Positions 8,450-16,427 of a DNA stretch of 64,000 nucleotides are shown here, one piece after another. Numbering within the stretch: position 1 is the stretch's first letter; each line of letters begins with the position of its first letter. Both the position numbers and the translations under genes were made by a program. This stretch comes from Cytophagales bacterium (GTDB lineage: Bacteria > Bacteroidota > Bacteroidia > Cytophagales > Cytophagaceae). The stretch is from the NCBI GenBank assembly GCA_004294225.1, contig REBA01000023.1, forward strand, positions 1-64,000, written 5' to 3'. The notes beneath the pieces were generated by a model, which saw only the letters and a program-made list of their open reading frames with translations, was not told where the DNA came from and did no database searches.

Positions 8450-10099
8450 TTAGTTTTCATCAAGTTTTTGCATGAAAAAATCTTGATGGATTTCTTTAAA
8501 TTCATGCAATTCTTCAATATTCACATCTTGTATGATTGTTTCATAACCTTTTGCTTGAATTTCTATTCTATATCCTTTGCCTTCGCTGAAAAGCAATAAA
8601 TATTTTCCTGTCTCGCTATTGCTTGATGCAGATTCAATGATATCATTGGAGGGTTTATCTGATATATATATTTTAGCCGATATGGGTTGTTTAGAAGTAG
8701 AATCCAAGACACGCCCCTTGAGAAGCATTACCTCAGCTGCATCGGTATTTAAATCGGCATAATACAAATCTCTATCCCCAAAACCTTCAGACCTTATTGA
8801 TGAAAAAAACACCCTTCTTCCATCGGCAGACCAAGAAAAATGAATATCGTCATGGGGAGTATTAATCGGTGGACCTATATTAATAGGAATTGACCATGTT
8901 TTCAAATCTTCATCCCATTTGCTTTTAAAAATATCATAACCACCCATCGTATTATGACCGTTGGAACTAAAGTATAAAGTCTTGCCATCGGGATGAAGAT
9001 AGGGGGAATCTTCGTCATATGGGGTATTGATTATATCACCTAAGTTTTGTGGCATAGCCCATTCGCCATGGGGTAGTTTTTTAATAGAATAAATATCTGT
9101 ACCTCCTTTTCCATCTTTACGATCGCTTGTAAAAAACAAGGTCTTTTCATCTGATGATAGTGATGCACTTGGCTCCCAACCAGAGGAGTTGATATTTTCT
9201 GACATCTTTACTGCTGGCATCCAAGTATTACCATTTAATTCACTAATATATAAATCACCACTCGCTTTGAAGGTAGCTGTAGCTTCAGAATATCTGTAAA
9301 GAATGAGTTTTTGCCCATCTGCACTAAGTCCTATACTGGCATCATGACCAAACGTGTTAATGTTGGTACCCATTTTCTCTGGAATAGACCAACCTGTATC
9401 TGTATGATAACAAATGTAAATATCTTCAAAATATTTACCATCAATAGGGTCTATGTTGCCACCAGTAGTATTAGGGCGGTTTGATGTAAAAATCAATATA
9501 CTTTGATCAGCAGATACTACTGGTCCATATTCTGGATATTCGGTATTGATGGTACCTCCCATGTTTGTGATTTTTATTCCATTTGGTTTAGCACTTAGTT
9601 CTTTGGCGGTAGAGCATATCCTAATATCTCGCTCTGCAGAAGCAACCATTCCATTCTTTATGTTTTTTTTATTTTGTGAAAGGTAGTTTTTGTAAATCTC
9701 AAAATATTTTAATGCAAAATCATATTTCCCTGACAAATGGTATGCTTTGGCGGCATAGTACATCATCTGTAAAGGATATTTTTCTGGCTCTTGAAGACAT
9801 AATTGAAAAAACGGCAGGGCTTTTTCATTCTTATCTAAAAACAAATAGCAATAAGCTATGGCATATTTATATTCTGAAACTTCAGGATTAAGTTGATACA
9901 AAGTAAGGTAAACAGGAAGTGCCAAATGGTATTTGTAGTTATCAAAATATTCTTTGGCAGTAACTTGTAATTGATATATTTCAAGCTTTTTCTGTGCTTC
10001 TAAATAATTAGAAAAGGTAATTAAAAAAAGTAATGTGCAATAAAATATTGTTTTTCTGAAATATAGAAATATCGATTTTGCCAAACTCATTGAGTACAT
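8450..10099 (-). CDS. TPR/PD40-repeat surface protein with carboxypeptidase-regulatory-like domain
   Basis: This 549-residue exported protein has a signal segment ending near LEAQ (about residue 35), TPR-like helices (about 40-160), a PD40/WD40-like beta-propeller (about 180-445) with repeated blades such as LIFTSNRPNTTGG, LFFTSDRKDGKGGTDIYS and LYFSSNGHNTMGGYDIF, and a C-terminal carboxypeptidase-regulatory-like domain (about 455-545). In many Bacteroidota this order is followed by an OmpA peptidoglycan-binding domain, as in PorE-like T9SS proteins. Here the protein stops before any OmpA domain, so it is a short version. Role: probably an envelope or periplasmic scaffold. The exact function is unknown. 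Confidence 0.8.
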   Translation of the reverse strand: MYSMSLAKSIFLYFRKTIFYCTLLFLITFSNYLEAQKKLEIYQLQVTAKEYFDNYKYHLALPVYLTLYQLNPEVSEYKYAIAYCYLFLDKNEKALPFFQLCLQEPEKYPLQMMYYAAKAYHLSGKYDFALKYFEIYKNYLSQNKKNIKNGMVASAERDIRICSTAKELSAKPNGIKITNMGGTINTEYPEYGPVVSADQSILIFTSNRPNTTGGNIDPIDGKYFEDIYICYHTDTGWSIPEKMGTNINTFGHDASIGLSADGQKLILYRYSEATATFKASGDLYISELNGNTWMPAVKMSENINSSGWEPSASLSSDEKTLFFTSDRKDGKGGTDIYSIKKLPHGEWAMPQNLGDIINTPYDEDSPYLHPDGKTLYFSSNGHNTMGGYDIFKSKWDEDLKTWSIPINIGPPINTPHDDIHFSWSADGRRVFFSSIRSEGFGDRDLYYADLNTDAAEVMLLKGRVLDSTSKQPISAKIYISDKPSNDIIESASSNSETGKYLLLFSEGKGYRIEIQAKGYETIIQDVNIEELHEFKEIHQDFFMQKLDEN

Positions 10100-10226
10100 T
10101 TTATAAGTGTATGGAATCTAAAAATATAAAAAAAACACTGAACTAAAAAGTGATGATGATTATCTTATCTATTCTTGTTATTTATAAATTTCAAAGTAAC
10201 CTGAGTTTTCAATGTAAAATCTTAGT

Positions 10227-11129
10227 TCATTTTGGCCGTAATTCATTTTTAGGCTTTATACTTACGAGATAAATTCCCGCTATAATAATTATGGAAAAAA
10301 TAATTTTTTCTAAACTTATTTGATCTTTTTCAAGCCAAACAGCAAAAAAAGAAGTGAGCACTGGTTGTAAATAAATATAAACACCTGCAATAGAAGGATG
10401 GACAAATTTCAATGCATGAATATTGAAATAATATGCAAACCAAGAAGAAAAAATAATAATAAAAAACAACGAATACCAAGCCTCAGAACTAAAGAGATTA
10501 AAGTTTGTTGAAACTAGGTCGTTCCATGCAAAAGGCAATATACCAATAGTTCCAATCATAAAAAGCAATGGCATTATAGTGGTAGTCTTATACTTCATTA
10601 TAATTGGTTTTATCAATATCAAAAAGACAGCCCAGCAAAATGCATTCAGAAGTATATAGATATCCCCTATCAATACCTGATGAGCTGCAATTTTAAAAGA
10701 ATAAAGTAAAATAGAAATAGCACCAGAAGCAGCGAAGAGTAATCCCAATAAATTTAATTTTGAGATCTTTTCTTTCAAAAAGATTGAAGAGATAATTATA
10801 ACAAATATAGGGGAACTAGTCATCATCAACGCTGCATTAATCGGTGTAGTTTTGTTCAAACCTTCCATAAACAATAATTGATTCGCAGCAATACCCATAA
10901 TACTTGCGAGAATCAACCTTAATAAATTTGATTTACCTATTTTTTCTTTTTCAGAAAAAAGATAAAGTGCAAAGAAGAAGACTACAGACGTTATCGCTCG
11001 AATTAATATTATTGCACTTGGAGAGATGTACACTGGCATCAATATTTTAGAAATACTATAATTTAAAGCAGCAATAATAGTAGTTGCAATAAAAATAATA
11101 TGAGGTAAATAATTAGATTTAAATAACAT
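10227..11129 (-). CDS. EamA/DMT-family transporter
   Basis: This 300-residue inner-membrane protein has about ten hydrophobic helices in two EamA halves. Family-like signatures are ALNYSISKILMP in helix 1, NQLLFMEGLNKTTPINAALMMTSSPIFVIIIS in the first half, and a mirrored second half with YIYLQPVLTSFFAVW. Members export or import metabolites such as amino acids, and the substrate cannot be read. It is transcribed divergently from the ABC exporter to its right. The 127-base gap to the next minus-strand gene holds no feature I can name. Confidence 0.85.
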   Translation of the reverse strand: MLFKSNYLPHIIFIATTIIAALNYSISKILMPVYISPSAIILIRAITSVVFFFALYLFSEKEKIGKSNLLRLILASIMGIAANQLLFMEGLNKTTPINAALMMTSSPIFVIIISSIFLKEKISKLNLLGLLFAASGAISILLYSFKIAAHQVLIGDIYILLNAFCWAVFLILIKPIIMKYKTTTIMPLLFMIGTIGILPFAWNDLVSTNFNLFSSEAWYSLFFIIIFSSWFAYYFNIHALKFVHPSIAGVYIYLQPVLTSFFAVWLEKDQISLEKIIFSIIIIAGIYLVSIKPKNELRPK

Positions 11130-11259
11130 AAAAAAGAATTTTCAATCTTGATGAGTGCAATTAATAAGTTTCTTGAAATATTTAATGAGAATAGTGGCTG
11201 AATATTGTTATTCATCAAAATTAACAAGAGATTTATACTTTTATTGATAAAAATAATAA

Positions 11260-11925
11260 ATGATTCAATTAAGCAATATTCACAAGTCTTACCCATTAGG
11301 TAATAGCTCAATGAAAGTACTCAAGGGGATTGATCTAACGATTAACGAAGGAGAACTAGTGGCGATAATGGGTGCTTCGGGCTCTGGAAAATCTACCTTG
11401 CTGAACATTCTTGGAATACTTGACAACTATGACGAAGGAAATTATTACCTCAATAACACATTAATAAAAAATCTATCTGAAACACAAGCAGCTCAATATC
11501 GGAACAAATTTCTGGGATTTATATTTCAATCTTTTAATCTACTTAGTTTCAAAAACGCAATGGAAAATGTAGCATTGCCCCTATATTATCAAGGAATAGG
11601 GAGAAAGAAAAGAAATGAAATAGCATTAGAATATTTAGATCAAATGGGATTAAAAGATTGGGCAAATCACTTGCCTTCAGAACTATCTGGAGGACAAAAA
11701 CAAAGAGTAGCTATTGCTAGATCGCTTATTACAAAACCAAAGTTAATACTTGCAGACGAACCTACTGGTGCTTTAGACTCCAAAACGTCTGAAGATGTAA
11801 TGGAGATATTAAAAAATCTACATCAAAAAGGACTTACCATCATCATCGTAACCCATGAAAATGAAGTAGCAGAGAAGACACAAAGAATTATTCGACTCAA
11901 AGATGGCCTTATTGTTAACCAATAA
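11260..11925 (+). CDS. ABC transporter ATP-binding protein, MacB/LolD type
   Basis: This 221-residue cytoplasmic ATPase has Walker A (GASGSGKST, K44), the Q-loop region IFQSFNLLSFKNAMENV, the signature ELSGGQKQRVAIARSL, Walker B LILADEPTGALDS and the H-loop VTHENEVA. The PTGALD motif and short length place it with MacB, LolD and FtsE. It is the first of four closely spaced genes: ATPase, two permeases (13-base gaps) and a membrane-fusion adaptor. It energises mechanotransmission by the MacB-type permeases that follow. Confidence 0.93.
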   Translation: MIQLSNIHKSYPLGNSSMKVLKGIDLTINEGELVAIMGASGSGKSTLLNILGILDNYDEGNYYLNNTLIKNLSETQAAQYRNKFLGFIFQSFNLLSFKNAMENVALPLYYQGIGRKKRNEIALEYLDQMGLKDWANHLPSELSGGQKQRVAIARSLITKPKLILADEPTGALDSKTSEDVMEILKNLHQKGLTIIIVTHENEVAEKTQRIIRLKDGLIVNQ

Positions 11926-11938
11926 ATAATATCTAAAT

Positions 11939-13183
11939 ATGATTGATTTAGACCAATGGCAAGAGATTTACTTTACCTTAAAAAAGAATAAGCTAAGAAC
12001 TTTTCTTACTGGATTCAGTGTAGCATGGGGAATATTTATGCTAGTTCTACTTCTTGCTGCTGGGAAAGGTTTTGAGAATGGTGTAAAAAGCAACTTCTCA
12101 GACATGAGCCCGACCATGGTTGAAATTGGAGGAGGAGAAACAAGCCTTTCATACAAAGGACTAAAGCCTGGAAGAGAAATCACTTTCGTAGAAGAAGACC
12201 TAAGAAATATTCAGTCAAATATCCCTCAACTGGAATTTCTTTCTGCTGAATTTCATGCTTGGGGTGACAACTTTGTTTCTTACAAAAATAAAGAAGGAAA
12301 TTATAATATTATCGCATGTCATGCTGATTACAACAAGATTGAAATAAATACTATTCAAGACGGTAGATTTATCAATAAAGAAGATGTAGAGAAAAAAAGG
12401 AAAGTCGCTGTAATAGGCTCTAATATTAAAGAAGCCTTATTTAAAAACACCAATCCTATCGGCAAATATTTTATTATAAAAGGTGTACCTTTTTTAATAA
12501 TTGGCTATTTCAAAGACCAAGGGAAACCTTGGAGACTAGGGCGTATTCTTATACCTTATTCTACTTCTCAATTGGTATATAATGGAAATGGTTTTAAAAA
12601 TATCATGATTTCATTGAAAAAAAATATTACCGCTGATGAAAACAATAAAGCAGTTGATAATATAAAAAAAATTCTTGCCGCCAAACACCTATTTGACCCT
12701 CAAGACCCCAAAGCAATATGGATGTTTAACTTTACCGAACTTTTGAATATGATTGGAGGATTATTCATAGGTATAAATATTTTTGTTTGGATTATAGGTA
12801 TCGGTACAATCATCGCTGGAATAGTAGGAGTAAGTAATATAATGATAATTACAGTGAAAGAAAGAACCAAAGAAATTGGTATCAGAAAAGCTCTGGGAGC
12901 AACGCCGAATTCTATCATTTCGCTTATTGTGAAAGAGTCAATGTTTATAACCTCAATCTTTGGTTACATTGGCTTAGCTGCAGGAGTAATATTAATAGAA
13001 CTAGTGAATCTATGGCTCAGTCAATCTGATATTAACAAAGAAACATTTGCAAACCCAGAAATCAATCTCAATGTAGGTCTAGCGGCCATAGTTCTTCTAA
13101 CGATATGTGGAGTGATAGCAGGATTTATACCTGCTCTAAAAGCATCAAAAGTTCCACCAATAGAAGCCTTAAGAGCAGACTAA
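11939..13183 (+). CDS. MacB-type ABC transporter permease (first copy)
   Basis: This 414-residue permease has one N-terminal helix (near KLRTFLTGFSVAWGIFMLVLLLAAG), a large periplasmic domain (about 45-280) and three C-terminal helices, the FtsX/MacB_PCD plan. The cytoplasmic coupling motif TVKERTKEIGIRKALGATP is clear, and the protein ends in PPIEALRAD as in this family. It starts 13 bases after the ATPase. It is closely similar to the next gene, including near-identical starts (DLDQWQEIYFTLKKNKLRTFLT here, DLDKWQEIYVTLSRNKLRTFLT there), so the pair arose by duplication and may form a heterodimer. Confidence 0.92.
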   Translation: MIDLDQWQEIYFTLKKNKLRTFLTGFSVAWGIFMLVLLLAAGKGFENGVKSNFSDMSPTMVEIGGGETSLSYKGLKPGREITFVEEDLRNIQSNIPQLEFLSAEFHAWGDNFVSYKNKEGNYNIIACHADYNKIEINTIQDGRFINKEDVEKKRKVAVIGSNIKEALFKNTNPIGKYFIIKGVPFLIIGYFKDQGKPWRLGRILIPYSTSQLVYNGNGFKNIMISLKKNITADENNKAVDNIKKILAAKHLFDPQDPKAIWMFNFTELLNMIGGLFIGINIFVWIIGIGTIIAGIVGVSNIMIITVKERTKEIGIRKALGATPNSIISLIVKESMFITSIFGYIGLAAGVILIELVNLWLSQSDINKETFANPEINLNVGLAAIVLLTICGVIAGFIPALKASKVPPIEALRAD

Positions 13184-13196
13184 CCCTCTTTATAAA

Positions 13197-14462
13197 ATGT
13201 TCGATTTAGATAAATGGCAAGAAATATATGTTACACTAAGTAGAAATAAGCTTAGAACATTCCTTACTGCCTTTGGAGTTTTTTGGGCTATTTTTATGCT
13301 ACTCATCATGATTGGTGCTGGAAATGGACTCAAAAACGGCGTTAATGAAAGATTTAATTCTTGGGCATCCAATAGTGTATTCGTTTGGTCAAATACTACC
13401 TCTATGGAATATAAAGGCTTCAAACCTGGTAGAACAATAGAGTTCACTAACGATGATATTTCCGCCATCAAGAGAAACATTCAAGAAGTAGACATTATTG
13501 CACCAAGGCACAGACTTGGTCAATACTGGGCAAATAATAAAGTAAGTAAAGGGATTAAAAGTGGCAATTATAAAATAAATGGAGACCAGCCCGAGTATGC
13601 AAAAATAGAATCCTATAAAATGCAGAAAGGAAGATTTATTAATGATGGTGACATGAGTGAAAAAAGAAAAGTAGCTGTAATAGGTCATAAGATTTTCGAA
13701 CAATTATTTAGCCCAAACGAAGACCCGATAGGGCAATACCTCCAAGTCAATGAAGTAAATTTTAAAATTATAGGATTGTTGAAAAAACCAACCCGCTCAG
13801 GTGGTGAGCAATCAGAATCTCTAATTGTACCCTTCTCTACTTTTCAATACACTTTCAATATGGGGAATAAAGTTGGGTGGTTTGGAATTACTGCAAAGCC
13901 GAATGTTAAAGCATCAGATATGCAAAAAAGAGTACTTGATTTACTAAAATCTAGGCATAAAATACATCCTGAAGATAAGCAAGCACTTGGTTCTTGGAAC
14001 TTAGAAGATGAGTACAATAGAACAAATAATCTTTTTATCGGCATGAATTGGCTTTCTTGGTTCGTAGGAATACTAACATTGGTTGCTGGTATAATTGGTG
14101 TAAGTAATATTATGCTTATTATTATTAAAGAAAGAACAAAGGAAATAGGTATTAGAAGAGCAATTGGTGCAAGCCCTTGGGCTATCGTAAGTCAAATTAT
14201 TTCTGAATCTATTGTACTTACTTTTCTAGCAGGTTATTTTGGCTTAGTTGCAGGAATAGGTCTTCTAGAAATTATAAATAAAACAATGGAAAGTATGCCA
14301 CAAAACCCAGACAGTGCCTCCTTCTTTAAAAACCCAGGAGTAGATCTTAATATTGCCCTAACTGCTTTAGCCGTGATTATTGCTTCTGGAATATTAGCAG
14401 GCCTTATTCCAGCAAAAAAAGCGTTAAGCATTAAACCAGTAGAAGCTCTAAGAGCAGAATAA
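13197..14462 (+). CDS. MacB-type ABC transporter permease (second copy)
   Basis: This 421-residue paralogue of the preceding permease has the same arrangement of one helix, a periplasmic MacB_PCD domain (about 45-285) and three helices. The coupling helix reads IIKERTKEIGIRRAIGASP, and the end is KPVEALRAE. The periplasmic domains differ more than the membrane parts, as expected if each subunit contributes a different surface to substrate or adaptor. The gap to the previous gene is 13 bases, and 34 bases separate it from the adaptor. Confidence 0.92.
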   Translation: MFDLDKWQEIYVTLSRNKLRTFLTAFGVFWAIFMLLIMIGAGNGLKNGVNERFNSWASNSVFVWSNTTSMEYKGFKPGRTIEFTNDDISAIKRNIQEVDIIAPRHRLGQYWANNKVSKGIKSGNYKINGDQPEYAKIESYKMQKGRFINDGDMSEKRKVAVIGHKIFEQLFSPNEDPIGQYLQVNEVNFKIIGLLKKPTRSGGEQSESLIVPFSTFQYTFNMGNKVGWFGITAKPNVKASDMQKRVLDLLKSRHKIHPEDKQALGSWNLEDEYNRTNNLFIGMNWLSWFVGILTLVAGIIGVSNIMLIIIKERTKEIGIRRAIGASPWAIVSQIISESIVLTFLAGYFGLVAGIGLLEIINKTMESMPQNPDSASFFKNPGVDLNIALTALAVIIASGILAGLIPAKKALSIKPVEALRAE

Positions 14463-14496
14463 AAAAATAACTAATTTTGAAAACAAAAGAATAAAA

Positions 14497-15615
14497 ATGA
14501 AAAAATACATTAAAATAATTATCGGAATACTATTAATAGCACTTGTCTTTTGGACTTTTTATTTTCTTTATACCAAGTCTAAACCAAAACCCATAGAATA
14601 CACTACTCAAACTCCATACTATACCTCTATCATCAAAAAAACAGTAGCCTCTGGCACCGTAACTCCCGAAAAAGAAGTAGAAATAAAATCTATCGTTTCA
14701 GGAATTTTGGAAGAACTATTTGTAGAAGCTGGTCAGCATGTAAAAAAAGGAGACATCATTGCTAGAATAAGGATTATCCCAAACATGATCAATCTAAACA
14801 GTGCCGAAGACCGATTCTCAAAATCTAAAATAGCTTATGAAAATGCTCAAATCAATTATGAAAGACTAAAAGCTTTGCTTGACCAGAAAGTGATTGCCTT
14901 ATCTGAATTTCAACAAGCAGAATTAAGTTATAAAACTGCACTAGAAGAAATGAAAACGGCACAAGATAATCTTCAATTGGTCAAAGAAGGCATCTCAAAA
15001 AGAATGGGGAAATCTTCTAATACCCTTATCAAATCTACTATTTCAGGAATGGTGCTTGATGTTCCTGTAAAAGTTGGTAAAAATGTAATAGAAGCAAATA
15101 ATTTCAACGATGGCACTACTATAGCCTCTATAGCTGAAATGGATAAGATGATTTTTACTGGCAAAATAGATGAAGCTGAAGTGGAAAAAATCAAAAAAGG
15201 CATGGAACTATTGATAAATATTGGTGCTATAGAAACAGATACTTTCAAGGCAGTACTTGATTATATTTCACCAAAAGGGAAAACTATTGATAAAGAAGGA
15301 AGAGGAGCTATTCAATTTGAAATCAAAGCTAGAGTGCTTTTAAAGCCCAATCAATTCATCAGGGCTGGTTATTCCGCAAATGCAGATATTATTCTTGAAC
15401 AAAAAGATAAAGTTCTAGCCATCAAAGAAAGTCTTATTCAATACAAATCAGATTCTGTATTGGTAGAAATAGAAAAATCTAAAGATGTATTTGAAAAAAG
15501 AATCATCAAAACAGGAATCTCCGATGGTATCAATACTGAAATAATTAAAGGATTGTCTGAAAAAGATAAAATCAAAGTTTTTCAGCCCTCTGAAGAAGAT
15601 AAAACTAAAAAATAA
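14497..15615 (+). CDS. Periplasmic adaptor (membrane-fusion protein) of the MacB-type exporter
   Basis: This 372-residue HlyD/RND-type adaptor has an N-terminal membrane anchor (about residues 5-25), a split lipoyl domain (VEIKSIVSGILEELFVEAGQHVKKGDIIARI and TIKSTISGMVLDVPVKVGKNV, each seen only in part), an alpha-hairpin (about 105-170) and a beta-barrel domain. Together with the ATPase and two permeases it would form a MacAB-like tripartite exporter. No TolC-like outer-membrane channel is encoded nearby, so one must be supplied from elsewhere. The substrate is unknown; peptides, lipids or macrolide-like compounds are typical for the family. Confidence 0.9.
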   Translation: MKKYIKIIIGILLIALVFWTFYFLYTKSKPKPIEYTTQTPYYTSIIKKTVASGTVTPEKEVEIKSIVSGILEELFVEAGQHVKKGDIIARIRIIPNMINLNSAEDRFSKSKIAYENAQINYERLKALLDQKVIALSEFQQAELSYKTALEEMKTAQDNLQLVKEGISKRMGKSSNTLIKSTISGMVLDVPVKVGKNVIEANNFNDGTTIASIAEMDKMIFTGKIDEAEVEKIKKGMELLINIGAIETDTFKAVLDYISPKGKTIDKEGRGAIQFEIKARVLLKPNQFIRAGYSANADIILEQKDKVLAIKESLIQYKSDSVLVEIEKSKDVFEKRIIKTGISDGINTEIIKGLSEKDKIKVFQPSEEDKTKK

Positions 15616-15623
15616 ATCATTTT

Positions 15624-16250
15624 CTAAACTCCTCCATTTAATAGCTTATTATCTATTTTATTTTGAATCCAAGAAATATAATGACCTTTGTAAACATCTC
15701 TCAATTGCCACCAATCATTTTTACCGACCTCTCCCCTGCAATTATAGCTACCACATAAGCATGGATTGATTTTTGCACTTTCAAACTCGTTCACTACAAA
15801 AGTGGCATAATCTATCGTGATTTGCTCTCCCTTGAGTATTTTTCTTCTTGCTGCCACATCACCATCATTGACCATCCAAGCGTTAGGATCACAGGAATGA
15901 TTGATAAAATAATCTAATTGAGCTTCGATATGTTCATTCTCATAGGGACCCACATAAATATTTTCTTCGATTTCGGTGCAATATTTTTCAAAGAAAGCTT
16001 TATATGTAGGCGACATGTTATCAACATCAGCTCTTGTTTTTATTGCACAGCTGTCGTTCCAATTCTTGAAAATAATTTCCCCTATTTCTATATCAGAGTT
16101 GGCAAAGATTCCATAAAAATCAGCTGCTATAAATTGCTTTGATATTTTTGGATTATAAAAAGATGAAACAGAGCTTGGTGAATTTCTTAACTTCTCTGCA
16201 GGTTGATTTCCTTGCGAACTAGAGGAAATGATTGTCTTGAAATTAAACAT
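15624..16250 (-). CDS. SET-domain protein, putative lysine methyltransferase
   Basis: This 208-residue protein has the core SET motifs. An entry segment FYGIFANSDIEIGEIIF (about 45-61) is followed by the SAM-binding N117-H-S-C120-DPN pseudoknot motif, then GEQITIDYAT with the catalytic-position Y148. A post-SET cluster C164-x-C166-x4-C171 lies near the end and in eukaryotic enzymes binds zinc with a fourth cysteine from the SET core. The N-terminal 40 residues are Ser/Asn-rich and low in structure. Methylation of a protein lysine is inferred from the family, and the target is unknown. It stands alone, tail to tail with the ABC exporter genes with an 8-base gap. Confidence 0.85.
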   Translation of the reverse strand: MFNFKTIISSSSQGNQPAEKLRNSPSSVSSFYNPKISKQFIAADFYGIFANSDIEIGEIIFKNWNDSCAIKTRADVDNMSPTYKAFFEKYCTEIEENIYVGPYENEHIEAQLDYFINHSCDPNAWMVNDGDVAARRKILKGEQITIDYATFVVNEFESAKINPCLCGSYNCRGEVGKNDWWQLRDVYKGHYISWIQNKIDNKLLNGGV

Positions 16251-16427
16251 AGATTGAAAATTTGATAAAGCATTAATTAAATTAAATTTTTAAACCAATA
16301 AAACAGAAAAGAATTAACTCTCCCCTCAATATTTTGTGCTTTCTTTTCTATCTTCTATTCTCTTATAATCTGCAAATTAGTTTTTATTAATGCAAGTATT
16401 TATCTAAATAATATTAAAAATAAAAAT

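Noticed and set aside
11063-11311. An 82-codon Leu/Ile-rich frame on the minus strand
   Set aside because: It overlaps both the EamA gene and the start of the ABC ATPase in a different frame and looks like translated AT-rich DNA.
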